Notes: generated from the sequence alone by a model not told the origin. 64,000 nucleotides of DNA from Brachybacterium sacelli (GCF_017876545.1 NZ_JAGIOD010000001.1:372001-436000), one strand, 5' to 3'. Positions 1-8,072 are shown, counted from the first letter of the stretch. Numbers and translations are program-made.

Positions 1-1177
1 CCCGCGCCAGCACGGTCGGGTAGACGACCTGGAGCTCCATGCGCGCGAGGTTCTGCCCCAGGCACTGGTGGATCCCGAAGCCGAAGCCGACATGGTTGCG
101 GGGGTTCCGGCCCAGGTCGAGGGTGTCAGGGTCCTCGAAGACCTCGGCATCGCGGTTGCCCAGATCCGTGGCCACGATGACTCCCTCGCCCGCCCGGATG
201 GTGACCCCGGCGATCTCGATGTCCTCGGTGGCCACGCGCTTGCGGCCGTCGTGCGTGATGGTCAGGTAGCGCATGAGCTCCTCGACCGCCGAGGCCACCA
301 GGGCCGGGTCGGGCTCCTCGCGCAGCCGGTCCACCTCCTCGGGGTTCTCGAGCAGCGCCGTGATCCCCAGCGCGATCATGTTCGCGGTGGTCTCGTGACC
401 GGCGACCAGCAGCAGGATGCCCATCTGCACCGCATCGGGGATCCCGATCTCCCCCTCGTGCACGCGCCGGCCGAGGTCGGAGAAGATGTCCTCCTCCGGG
501 TGCTGCATCTTCTCGGCGAGCAGCTCCCCCATGTACTGGCCCAGCGCCGTCATCGCGGCGTGACGCTGCTCGGGGGTCGAATCACGGTGCACGATCAGCT
601 TGGAGTTCATCTGGAAGAAGTCGTGCTTCGTGTAGGGCACGCCGAGCAGCAGGCAGATCACGAGCGACGGCAGCGGGAGGGCGAACTCCTCGACGAGGTC
701 GACGGGCCCCTCCTTCGCGAGCATCTTGTCCAGGAGGTCATCGGCGATCTGCTGGACCGTCGGCCGCATGGCCTGCATGCGCTTGACCGCGAACGGGGCG
801 GTGACCATGCGGCGCAGCCGTGCGTGCTCCGGGTCGTCCATCAGGATGAAGCCGATCCCGGCGTTCTGCGTGCTGCCGTCCTCCTCGGCCTCGGCGTCCG
901 CGGCGACGGCGCGCGCGGCGCTCGCCGAGGGGTGGGGATATCCGGGACGGGCGGCGTTCGAGCTCAGCCGCGGGTCCAGGAGGAGCTTGCGACCTTCGGC
1001 GTACCGGGTGACGAACCAGGGTGTGCTGCCGTCGGCGAGGCGCACCCGGGTCAGGGGCCCCTCCTCCTGGAGGGCACGGCCGGTCGGGGGCGGGTCGAAC
1101 GGGCAGCGCCCGTCACGGGGCATGGGGAAGTCCTGCGGCGAGTGCTCGTCGGTGCGAGCCGTGGCGATCTGGGTCAT
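1..1177 (-). CDS. Cytochrome P450, C-terminus cut by window edge
   Basis: Soluble haem monooxygenase. About 392 residues are visible and perhaps 15-20 C-terminal residues are missing beyond base 1. The I-helix oxygen-binding motif AGHETT is at residues 259-264, an ExxR motif (EELMR) follows about 40 residues later, and the haem-binding loop FGFGIHQCLGQ carries the thiolate Cys at about residue 372. The phrase MDDPEHARLRRMV is typical of actinobacterial class I P450s of CYP105-like type. The ATG at 1177 has a GGAG ribosome site 6 bases upstream. It lies 51 bp behind a MarR-type regulator on the same strand, so the two are probably co-transcribed. No ferredoxin or reductase gene is nearby, so redox partners must come from elsewhere. 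The substrate cannot be read from sequence. Confidence 0.93.
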   Translation of the reverse strand, partial: MTQIATARTDEHSPQDFPMPRDGRCPFDPPPTGRALQEEGPLTRVRLADGSTPWFVTRYAEGRKLLLDPRLSSNAARPGYPHPSASAARAVAADAEAEEDGSTQNAGIGFILMDDPEHARLRRMVTAPFAVKRMQAMRPTVQQIADDLLDKMLAKEGPVDLVEEFALPLPSLVICLLLGVPYTKHDFFQMNSKLIVHRDSTPEQRHAAMTALGQYMGELLAEKMQHPEEDIFSDLGRRVHEGEIGIPDAVQMGILLLVAGHETTANMIALGITALLENPEEVDRLREEPDPALVASAVEELMRYLTITHDGRKRVATEDIEIAGVTIRAGEGVIVATDLGNRDAEVFEDPDTLDLGRNPRNHVGFGFGIHQCLGQNLARMELQVVYPTVLAR

Positions 1178-1228
1178 CGTGTCTCCTTCATCGTGCAGTG
1201 AGCGGTCATCGTGCGGTGAGGGGTCTTC

Positions 1229-1708
1229 TCACCCGTGAGGAACCTTCCCCCTGGTCTCCGGGACGGCAGCGCCGTAAGCGCCCAGGTAGCGGTCCATCAG
1301 CCGGAGGAACGTCGACGCGTCCTCCTCGCCCATCGCCTCCAGAGCGACTTCGTAACCGCCCAGGGAGATCGCGAGATCCGCCTCGAAGGCGTCGCGCCCG
1401 GCAGCGGTGCGTGCGAAGCGGTACGCGGAGTCGCCGGGCTCCCGGGTCCTTCCCAGCAGCCCTTCGGCGACCGCGGCGTTGACCTGGCGGTTGACGGTGG
1501 ACTGCTCGAGGCCGAGCTCGTGCGCGACCTCCTTGAGGGTGCGCGGCGTGTTGTCGGAGAACAGCCAGAGGATGCGAAGATCCGCGGTCCCGAGCGACAT
1601 GGCCTGCTCGTGGTCGCGCCGGTGCCTGTCCAGCATCCAGAACATCCCGGCCAAGCGCCTGCCCCGAGTATTCGGGAGCGTGCCCTCGAGGGTGGTGCGT
1701 TCGTCCAT
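1229..1708 (-). CDS. MarR-family transcriptional regulator
   Basis: 159 residues, the usual length for MarR. A winged helix-turn-helix occupies about residues 55-90 (TLKEVAHELGLEQSTVNRQV, then a wing with REPGDSAYRF), flanked by dimerisation helices. It is divergent from a drug-exporter-like MFS gene and upstream of a P450 on its own strand, the usual layout for a repressor that releases both on ligand binding. A dyad at 1775-1789 in the 111-bp divergent region is the likely operator. The ligand is unknown. Confidence 0.88.
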   Translation of the reverse strand: MDERTTLEGTLPNTRGRRLAGMFWMLDRHRRDHEQAMSLGTADLRILWLFSDNTPRTLKEVAHELGLEQSTVNRQVNAAVAEGLLGRTREPGDSAYRFARTAAGRDAFEADLAISLGGYEVALEAMGEEDASTFLRLMDRYLGAYGAAVPETRGKVPHG

Positions 1709-1774
1709 CTCGTTCTCTCCGTCTCACCGGGTTGTGGCCTCGGCCGGGGCTATGTAATCTGCATATCGAAGCGG

Positions 1775-1789
1775 TGTGTACCTTACACA
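1775..1789. promoter_or_regulatory. Probable MarR operator dyad
   Basis: TGTGTA-CCT-TACACA is a perfect 6-bp inverted repeat with a 3-base centre, lying between the divergent MarR and MFS genes. A weaker dyad, TATG-N7-CATA, sits 24 bp away at 1751-1765. Both have the 15-bp size expected for a MarR dimer site. The assignment to this regulator is inference from position. Confidence 0.6.
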
Positions 1790-1819
1790 TCCTAACGCTC
1801 GTTCCGCTCGCTCCAGAGA

Positions 1820-3298
1820 GTGCTGATGACCAGAGATTCCGACGCCGCGACGGCCCGCGGCAGCGCCCGCCACCCTGCCCTCATCCTGATCGTCGCCGGC
1901 TTCTCCAGCTTGTGCGCAGCGCTCATGCAGTCGCTCGTGATCCCGATCCAGCCTCAGCTGCCCGAGATGCTCGGAACCTCGGCCTCCAACGCCGCCTGGG
2001 TGGTCACCGCGACCCTTCTGGCCGGCGGCGTCGCGATGCCGCTCACCGGCAAGCTCGCCGACCTCAAGGGCCGCAAGCCCGTGCTGGTCGCCTCGGCGCT
2101 CCTGCTGCTGCTCGGCTCCCTGATCTGCGCGCTGGGCGACTCCCTGGCGCCGGTCCTCCTCGGCCGCGTACTGCAGGGCCTGGCCATGGGGTACATCCCG
2201 GTGGCCATCAGCTTCGTGCGCGAGGTGATGCCGCCGCATCTGCGCAACACGGCGGTCGCCGGCATCAGTGCCACGCTCGGCGTGGGCGGCGCCCTCGGCC
2301 TGCCGATCGCCGCCTGGGTCGCGCAGTCCTACGACTGGCACGCCCTGTTCTGGCTGGCCACCGTGCTCGCGGTGATCATGGTGGTCGCCACGCTCGCCGT
2401 CCTGCCGCATCGCCCGGCCACCGGCTCGGGGAAGCTCGACGTGATCGGCGCGATCGGCATGTCCGTCGGCATCGTCGCTCTGTTGGTCGGCATCTCGAAG
2501 GGCTCCGACTGGGGCTGGGCCAGCCCCGCGACGCTCGGGACGATCCTCGGCGGCCTCGTGGTGCTGCTGCTGTGGGGACGTTTCGAGATCGGGCACGAGA
2601 ACCCGCTGGTCGATCTGCGCACCACCGCCCGCCGGCCGGTGCTGCTGACGAACATCGCCGCCCCCCTGGCCGGCTTCGGCATGATGGCGCAGTCGATCGT
2701 CGTGCCCCAGCTCCTGCAGGCCCCGGGCGCGACCGGGTACGGGCTCGGGCAGACCGTGCTGCAGGCCGGCCTGTGGATGGCTCCGGCCGGGCTGATGATG
2801 ATGGTCTTCACCCCGATCTCGAGCCGCATGCTGACCCGCCTGGGTGGCCGCACCACGCTGGCCACCGGCATGGTCGTGATGGCCTGCGGCTACCTGGTCG
2901 CCTTCTTCCTCACCGACGCCCCGTGGCAGCTGATGCTCGCCGCCTGCGTCTCCTCCGCGGGCGTGGGCATCGCCTACGCGGCCATGCCCACGCTGATCAT
3001 GGAGAACTCCCCCGCCTCGGAAGCCGGAGCAGGGGTGGGCGTGAACGCGCTGATGCGCTCCATGGGCACCACCGTCGCGGGCGCCGTGATGGCGATCGTG
3101 CTCACCTCGATCACGACCACGATGGGCGACACCTCTCTGCCGACGGTGGCCGCGTTCAAGGTGTGCTTCGCCCTCGGCGCGGTCGCGGGCCTCGGAGCCG
3201 CGGCGGTCACGTTGTGCATTCGCCGCCGATCCGCCGAGGAGAGCCCGGGAGAGGCCGCCGTAGAGCTCGAGGCCGCCGAGGAGCCGGCGCTGCCCTGA
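1820..3298 (+). CDS. MFS drug exporter (DHA2/EmrB-QacA type)
   Basis: 492 residues, strongly hydrophobic, with the spacing of about 14 membrane helices expected of the DHA2 family. MFS motif A is present at residues 77-86 (GKLADLKGRK). The start may be GTG 1820 or ATG 1826; no strong ribosome site separates the two. It is divergent from the MarR regulator, so export of a toxic compound induced through that regulator is the likely role. The C-terminal 30 residues are Glu/Ala-rich and probably cytoplasmic. The substrate is unknown. Confidence 0.87.
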   Translation: MLMTRDSDAATARGSARHPALILIVAGFSSLCAALMQSLVIPIQPQLPEMLGTSASNAAWVVTATLLAGGVAMPLTGKLADLKGRKPVLVASALLLLLGSLICALGDSLAPVLLGRVLQGLAMGYIPVAISFVREVMPPHLRNTAVAGISATLGVGGALGLPIAAWVAQSYDWHALFWLATVLAVIMVVATLAVLPHRPATGSGKLDVIGAIGMSVGIVALLVGISKGSDWGWASPATLGTILGGLVVLLLWGRFEIGHENPLVDLRTTARRPVLLTNIAAPLAGFGMMAQSIVVPQLLQAPGATGYGLGQTVLQAGLWMAPAGLMMMVFTPISSRMLTRLGGRTTLATGMVVMACGYLVAFFLTDAPWQLMLAACVSSAGVGIAYAAMPTLIMENSPASEAGAGVGVNALMRSMGTTVAGAVMAIVLTSITTTMGDTSLPTVAAFKVCFALGAVAGLGAAAVTLCIRRRSAEESPGEAAVELEAAEEPALP

Positions 3299-3315
3299 GA
3301 TACCTGTCCGGGCCG

Positions 3316-3365
3316 GGTGCCGGGCATCGTCGACGCCCGGGCCAGGTGCCGGGCATCCTCGACGC
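3316..3365. repeat. Two 21-bp direct repeats
   Basis: GGTGCCGGGCATCGTCGACGC-type units at 3316-3336 and 3345-3365 differ at one base and are spaced 29 bp apart. They lie between the end of the MFS gene and the large palindrome that follows. No function is apparent; they may be a product of local slippage. Confidence 0.6.
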
Positions 3366-3370
3366 GGACG

Positions 3371-3440
3371 CCGGTTACTGGCGCGTCAGCGAGCGCACTG
3401 TCCATATCGCCACAGCGCTCGCCAAAGCGCCAGTAATCGG
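3371..3440. terminator. 70-bp nested palindrome, likely bidirectional terminator
   Basis: The outer arms TTACTGGCGC (3375-3384) and GCGCCAGTAA (3427-3436) are perfect complements. They can be extended outward by a near-match CCG/CGG and continue inward, after a 4-base internal loop, as GCGAGCGC/GCGCTCGC and then CTGT/ACAG. The element lies between convergent genes (MFS on +, MDMPI-like on -), so either transcript could form the hairpin. There is no clear U-tract. A REP-like dispersed element is the alternative. Confidence 0.6.
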
Positions 3441-3447
3441 CAAGCCC

Positions 3448-4041
3448 TCATGCAGGCCGCGTCGGCGTCCAGCGCGGGTCGCGGCCGAGGAAGGCGAACA
3501 GCTCCTCCTGCTCGGTCGCGACGTCGGGGACGGGCTGCTGCTGCCCGAACTGGCCGCTGGGCCGCAGCTGCTCCTCCGCGGCGCTCATGCCGGTGAAGGC
3601 GTCGTGGACGAGGTCCGGATCGAGGGTGTCGTCCTGGCCGGAGGAGCGGGCGAGGTCCCAGGTATGGAAGAAGACGTCCGCGGTGTACACGGAGTCGACG
3701 ACCTCGGGGACGGGCCGATCCTGCCCGGTGTGGGGGTTGGAATGGAGGTACTCGGCGGCGGCCGGGTCCTCGAGCAGGTCCTGGACCTGGGTGCTCAGCT
3801 GGGTCCAGGCACCGACCGGATCCTCCTCGATACTCGGGCCCTCCGCGAAGCGGAACGTCGAGCCGCCGTGGATGAGCGCGGGCAGCCAGGTGGCCAGGTG
3901 GCCGACCACGTCGCGTGCTCGCCACTCCACCACCGGGGTGGGGGCGTCCCAGTCGGTCACGCCGTGCACCGTGCGCGTGAAGCCGCGAGCGATCACCCGA
4001 TGCTTCTGCGCCGGTGGGAGTTCGGGCAAGGGCGTCGACAT
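3448..4041 (-). CDS. MDMPI/DinB-like metal-binding protein (TIGR03086 type)
   Basis: 197 residues, matching the mycothiol-dependent maleylpyruvate isomerase-like four-helix family. Candidate metal ligands are His48 (DVVGHLA) and His126 with nearby Asp129 (FFHTWDLA). Its ATG overlaps the stop of the upstream SRPBCC gene by one base (TGATG), so the two are translationally coupled in an ArsR-SRPBCC-MDMPI operon. A thiol-transferase or isomerase role is possible, but the exact reaction cannot be inferred. In many actinobacteria members of this family sit beside ArsR/AHSA1 pairs. Confidence 0.8.
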   Translation of the reverse strand: MSTPLPELPPAQKHRVIARGFTRTVHGVTDWDAPTPVVEWRARDVVGHLATWLPALIHGGSTFRFAEGPSIEEDPVGAWTQLSTQVQDLLEDPAAAEYLHSNPHTGQDRPVPEVVDSVYTADVFFHTWDLARSSGQDDTLDPDLVHDAFTGMSAAEEQLRPSGQFGQQQPVPDVATEQEELFAFLGRDPRWTPTRPA

Positions 4042-4568
4042 CAGGAGCCCTCGCTGCCGGCCGACGTCTCCGGGACCGCTCCGGCCTCGAGCAGGGCGTC
4101 GAGCTTCTCGTAACCCTCCTGGATCCCGATCTCCATGCCGCTCTCGAGCATCTGGCCGCGACTTTCGAAGGAGTCGAACATCGAGGTGCTGTGCATGCGC
4201 GTCCAGCCGTCGCCGAGGTCCTCGAGGCGCATGGTCTCCAAGGAGACTCCCTCGGGCCAGCCGTCGAAGGTGAAGGTCTGGACGACCCGCTCCTCGGTGA
4301 CGTCGTGGAAGCTGCCGTGGAAGGAGTACTCCTCCCCCGTCTCGCGGTCGATGTTGGTGAAGGCCCAGGAGCCGCCGGTGCGGGCATCCCAATGGCCGAT
4401 GCGCGTGTCCAGGCTCTTCGGCCCGACCCACTGAAGGTAGAGCTGGGGATCGGTGTGAGCCCGCAGGATCTGCGCGGGAGCGGCGCGGAAGTCGCGCGTG
4501 ACGCGGATCTGCGGGAGTTCGGGGTCGGCGTCGATGGCGGCGGTTCTCTGGTGGTCGGCGGTGCTCAT
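4041..4568 (-). CDS. SRPBCC (AHSA1-like) domain protein
   Basis: 175 residues with a START/AHSA1 fold: an N-terminal beta strand (IRVTRDFRAAPAQILRAHTDP), a WVGP turn, a long antiparallel sheet and a C-terminal helix (EIGIQEGYEKLDALLE). Such proteins bind small hydrophobic ligands and are commonly paired with ArsR regulators, as here, where the ArsR stop overlaps this start. The function is probably ligand binding or stress-related. There is no signal peptide, so it should be cytoplasmic. Confidence 0.85.
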   Translation of the reverse strand: MSTADHQRTAAIDADPELPQIRVTRDFRAAPAQILRAHTDPQLYLQWVGPKSLDTRIGHWDARTGGSWAFTNIDRETGEEYSFHGSFHDVTEERVVQTFTFDGWPEGVSLETMRLEDLGDGWTRMHSTSMFDSFESRGQMLESGMEIGIQEGYEKLDALLEAGAVPETSAGSEGS

Positions 4569-4909
4569 GGCTTCTCCTCCGAAGCGGTGGGGGCGCTGCC
4601 CTGCAGCAGAGCGTCGAGGCGGCTCAGGCGCTGCTCGGCGGCGCGGCGATGTCGGTCGATCCAGTGGGTCAGCTCCCCCAGCACCTCGGCGTCGAGGTGG
4701 ACGGGGCGGCGTTGGGCGTCGCGCCGGCGGGTGACCAGGCCGGCGGACTCGAGGACCGTGAGGTGCTTGCTCACGGCCTGCAGCGACATGTCGTACGGAG
4801 CGGCGAGCTCGCCGACGGTGGCGTCACCGAGGGTGAGACGGGAGACGAGGTCCCGCCGCGTCGGGTCGGCGAGGGCCGCGAAGGCTCTCGACAGGGTGTC
4901 GTCGTTCAT
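4565..4909 (-). CDS. ArsR-family transcriptional repressor
   Basis: 114 residues. The core is a winged helix-turn-helix (FAALADPTRRDLVSRL, VGELAAPYDMSLQAVSKHL) with no Cys cluster, so it is not a metal sensor of the classic kind. I chose the ATG at 4909, which has an AAAGGGAGGG ribosome site directly upstream; a longer reading to 5041 is open but would overlap the promoter and operators. It heads an operon with an SRPBCC gene and an MDMPI-like gene. Two dyads around its promoter suggest strong autoregulation. Confidence 0.9.
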   Translation of the reverse strand: MNDDTLSRAFAALADPTRRDLVSRLTLGDATVGELAAPYDMSLQAVSKHLTVLESAGLVTRRRDAQRRPVHLDAEVLGELTHWIDRHRRAAEQRLSRLDALLQGSAPTASEEKP

Positions 4910-4920
4910 CCCTCCCTTTC

Positions 4921-4984
4921 TCAACTGATTGGTTGATATCAGGACGCTACGCCGCCTCCACAGCGTCGTCAACCCCTGGGTTGA
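4921..4984 (-). promoter_or_regulatory. ArsR promoter with two operators
   Basis: On the minus strand a TTGACG -35 (4967-4972) and a TAGCGT -10 (4944-4949) are separated by exactly 17 bp. Two dyads of the same TCAAC-N6-GTTGA form flank them: 4969-4984 (7-bp arms, overlapping the -35) and 4921-4936 (5-bp arms, overlapping the expected start of transcription near 4937). The centres are 48 bp apart. This is consistent with repression by the adjacent ArsR protein. Confidence 0.75.
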
Positions 4985-5003
4985 ATACACGTGTCGAGCA
5001 CCC

Positions 5004-5909
5004 CTACCCTCGAGGGTCCCGCCCTTCGCCTGCCCATGCACCCCGGGATGCCTCGAGCCAGTCCTCGACCGCCTCGGACACCTCCGTCGGGGACTCGAGC
5101 GGCGCGAGGTGGCCGGTCGCAGCCAAGACCGTGACCGGCGGATCGCCTGGAAGACGTTCCCGCAGCTGAGCCGCCTGTTCGACGGGGATCCACGGGTCCT
5201 GCTCGCCCCATCCGATCGCGGTCGCGCAGCGCACCGTGCCCAGCATGCTCACGAGGGGACGGGTGTGCTCGGGGGTCAGCGCCGCGATCTGGGCGTAGAA
5301 GGCGGACTGCCCCTCCCCCGCGATCCAGGGCGCGACCAGCACCTCGAGCTGGTCCGTGCTGAGCTCGCGGTGGGCGGCCCCGGTGATGTACTCCCTGGCC
5401 AGCGCGGCATGGAGCGCAGGTGGCAGGGCGGAGAAGACGTCGGCGTGCTCGGCGACGAGACGGAAGAAGGGTGAGCCCCAGGGATCGAGGGTCACCACGT
5501 CCCACAGCATCAGCGAGGCGAACTCGCGCCCGTGGAGCAGATGGGCACCGAGGGCGACGGCGCCCCCGATGTCGTGGGCCAGGACGTGCGGCCGCTCCAG
5601 ATCCCAGTGTTCGAGCAGACGAGCCAGCCGCCCGCTCTGCGACGCGAGATCGACCGGGACGTCGGCGCCCTTCGCGGAGAGCCCGTAGCCGGGCATGTCC
5701 CACAAATGCACCCGATATCCCTCGCTCAATGCCGTCGCGACCGGGTCCCACACCTGAGCGGACCATGGAGTGCCGTGACAGAGCACCACGTCACCGCGCG
5801 GTTCGGCACGTGCCGGAGCCAGTGTGTAGGTCGCGATCTCGACGCCGTCGAGCGCGACGGGCACAGGGTCGGGCAGACACGTCGTGGAGGCGGGCTCAGG
5901 TCTCGACAT
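5004..5909 (-). CDS. Alpha/beta-fold hydrolase with Asp nucleophile
   Basis: 301 residues from the ATG at 5909. The oxyanion-hole motif HGTPW is near residue 45, the nucleophile elbow is AHDIGG with Asp113 in place of Ser, the acid is probably Asp238 (GEQDPW) and the base His267 (TGHLAP). An Asp nucleophile is the signature of haloalkane/haloacetate dehalogenases and epoxide hydrolases rather than of esterases. The ATG was preferred to the GTG at 5918 because a MerR-type promoter ends 7 bases before it, predicting a leaderless mRNA. It is divergent from, and probably controlled by, the MerR regulator. The substrate is unknown. Confidence 0.85.
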   Translation of the reverse strand: MSRPEPASTTCLPDPVPVALDGVEIATYTLAPARAEPRGDVVLCHGTPWSAQVWDPVATALSEGYRVHLWDMPGYGLSAKGADVPVDLASQSGRLARLLEHWDLERPHVLAHDIGGAVALGAHLLHGREFASLMLWDVVTLDPWGSPFFRLVAEHADVFSALPPALHAALAREYITGAAHRELSTDQLEVLVAPWIAGEGQSAFYAQIAALTPEHTRPLVSMLGTVRCATAIGWGEQDPWIPVEQAAQLRERLPGDPPVTVLAATGHLAPLESPTEVSEAVEDWLEASRGAWAGEGRDPRG

Positions 5910-5916
5910 GCCCGGC

Positions 5917-5947
5917 ACGCTAGGCCTTCAGGTCGACCTGAGGGCAA
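5917..5947 (-). promoter_or_regulatory. MerR-type promoter, 19-bp spacer with palindrome
   Basis: On the minus strand, -35 TTGCCC (5942-5947) and -10 TAGCGT (5917-5922) are separated by 19 bp, the over-long spacer that MerR activators correct by untwisting DNA. The spacer holds the perfect 14-bp palindrome TCAGGTCGACCTGA (5928-5941). Transcription should start at about 5909-5910, at the A of the hydrolase ATG, giving a leaderless transcript. Confidence 0.78.
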
Positions 5948-5962
5948 TGGCAGGATGGGGCC

Positions 5963-6340
5963 ATGAGGATCGCCGACGCTGCCCGTGAGATCGGGGTGGC
6001 CGAGCACGTGCTGCGCCACTGGGACGACATCGGCGCGGTCTCGCCCGAGCGCACGGCGGCAGGCCATCGCGACTACTCGGACGAGCATCTCCACCGTCTG
6101 CGGGTGCTGCGTGCGTGCCAGGAGGTCGGGATGAGTCTCGCGGAGATCCGGCTCGTCCTCCACCGCGACGAATCGGGCCGCACCGAGGTCATCACCCGGC
6201 AGCGTGAACATCTGCGAGCGCAGCGGGAGCGCCTCGAGGACGCCGAGCGGTTCCTCGCTCACGTCATCGACTGTCGGCACGACCTGCTGACCCGCTGCCC
6301 GGAGTGCAGTCTCTACGGCGATCCGGGACCGCCTGCCTGA
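5963..6340 (+). CDS. MerR-family transcriptional regulator
   Basis: 125 residues: an N-terminal winged helix (RIADAAREIGVAEHVLRHWDDIG), a long dimerisation helix about residues 72-100, and a short C-terminus with Cys104, Cys112 and Cys115 (RCPEC). The cysteines could bind a metal or react with an electrophile, as in other MerR members, but this is inference. AGGATGGGG precedes the ATG. It shares its upstream region with the divergent hydrolase, whose promoter has the geometry MerR proteins activate. Confidence 0.88.
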   Translation: MRIADAAREIGVAEHVLRHWDDIGAVSPERTAAGHRDYSDEHLHRLRVLRACQEVGMSLAEIRLVLHRDESGRTEVITRQREHLRAQRERLEDAERFLAHVIDCRHDLLTRCPECSLYGDPGPPA

Positions 6341-6448
6341 CATCGATCCCCCGGGTGCCCGGCCCCTGTGACGACCAGCCGTGGCGACCACTCCGGAGAC
6401 ACGCGCCCTTCGGCGCTCGGCGTCGCAGTGCCCGAGGGGGCGACCGCT

Positions 6449-8072
6449 TCACTCCCCCAGCTGCAGCTCCACGGTCGCCACGGCGTGCGGCGGCAGCGTG
6501 ATCTCGAGACCCCGATCGTGCGAGCGGACGTCCTCGAGCGCGGCCGGCGCGACGGCCCGAGGATCCTCCGGGGTGTTGTGCGCGGCGGTGGAGGCTCCGG
6601 TCAGCACGGTGGCCCGGTGCCCGGTGACCGCACGCCCCCGCAGGTCCAGCACGAGGGTGCGCGGGGCGTCGGCATCGAGGTTCGACAGCGAGATCAGCGC
6701 GGTGCCCTCCTCGCTGCGCACCGAGGCGGAGGCCGAGACCAGCGGCAGCGCCCGACCGTCGACCTCGGCCGGCTCCTCGGGGAGCATCACGTGGGTGGCG
6801 AGCGCCGCGGCGTCCTGGTGTCCGGCGTTCATGGCGAACACGTGATAGGTCGGGGTGAGCACGAGAGCGCCGGAGTCGGGATCGGTGAGGATCATCGCCT
6901 GCAGGACGTTCACGGTCTGGGCGATGTTGGCCATGATCAATCGGTCGGCATGGCGGTGGAATCCGTCGAAGTGGATGCCGGCCACCAGGGCGTCGCGCAC
7001 CGTGTTCTGCTGGTACAGGAACCCGGGGTTCGTGCCGGGCTCGACGTCCCACCAGCTGCCCCATTCATCCAGCACCAGGCCGACCTTCTTGTACGGGTCG
7101 TAATGGTCCATGACCGTGGAGTGCCGAGCCACCAGCTCCTCGGTGCGGGCGGCGCGGGCGAGGGTCAGGTACCACTCCTCGGCGGAGAACTCGGTGGCGC
7201 TGCCCTTGTTCGCCCAGGGGCCGGTCATCGTGTAGTTGTGCAGGGAGATCGCCTGGTAGGGGCCGGGCTTCCCCTCGCGCGCATCGAGATGGGTGGCGGC
7301 GCGCATGAGCGACTCGGTCCAGGCGTAGTCGTCGACGTTGGCGCCGGCGGCGATGCGGGTGACGGTGTTCCCCGGGTCTCCGCCCTGGTCGCGCACGAAG
7401 GTGGAGTACTGGCTGGCGGGCCAGCGCCGCGTAGTCCTCGGCGCGCATGTTCCCGCCACAGCCCCAGGACTCGTTCCCGATGCCGAAGAACGGCACCTTC
7501 CACGGCTCGTCGCGGCCGTTGCCGCGGCGCAGGGATGCCATCGGGGAGTCGTCGGCGCGGGTGAGGTACTCGATCCACTCGCTCATCTCGGCGACCGTGC
7601 CGGAGCCGACGTTGCCGTTGACGTAGGCGTCGGTCCCCAGCAGCTCGACCAGATCCATGAACTCGTGGGTGCCGAAGGAATTGTCCTCCACGACGTCGCC
7701 CCAATGGGAGTTGACCATCCGCGGGCGGTCCTCGCGGGGGCCGATGCCGTCCTTCCAGTGGTACTCGTCGGCGAAGCAGCCTCCGGGCCAGCGCAGGTTC
7801 GGGATGCGCAGGGCGCGCAGCGCCTCGACCACGTCGTGGCGGATGCCCCGGGTGTTCGGGATCTCGGAGTCCTCGCCCACGAAGAAGCCGCCGTAGATGC
7901 AGCGGCCCAGGTGCTCGGCGAAGTGGCCGTAGAGGTGGCGGCTGATGGTGGGGCCGGGCAGGTCGAGGTCGACGACCACGCTGGCAGGCCCGCCCGCCGT
8001 GCGGCGGGTGGAGCCGGTCGACGCGGTGGCGAGGGAGGTCACGAGCGAGCGGGTGAGCGAGGACGAGGTCAC
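6449..8072 (-). pseudogene. GH51 alpha-L-arabinofuranosidase, broken by 4-bp duplication
   Basis: The first part (from GTG 8072, ribosome site GTAGGAG) reads about 220 residues of GH51, including the acid/base Glu201 in [11 protein letters not shown]. The reading then shifts, and the rest of the enzyme, with the nucleophile motif LDEWGSWWD, continues in another frame to the stop at 6449. The shift lies at a tandem CTGG-CTGG (7409-7416, + strand). Removing one unit restores an uninterrupted frame of 539 residues. The two catalytic residues are on opposite sides, so neither fragment should be active alone. There is no signal peptide, so it was an intracellular exo-enzyme. An assembly error is possible. 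An intact GH51 gene lies directly upstream. Confidence 0.85.

Noticed and set aside
68..1201. A 377-residue plus-strand open frame
   Set aside because: Antisense to the P450 gene, which has an unmistakable haem-binding motif and ribosome site on the minus strand.
1732..4113. A 793-residue plus-strand frame
   Set aside because: Out of frame across the MFS gene and antisense to the MDMPI-like gene; Arg-rich composition with no domain.
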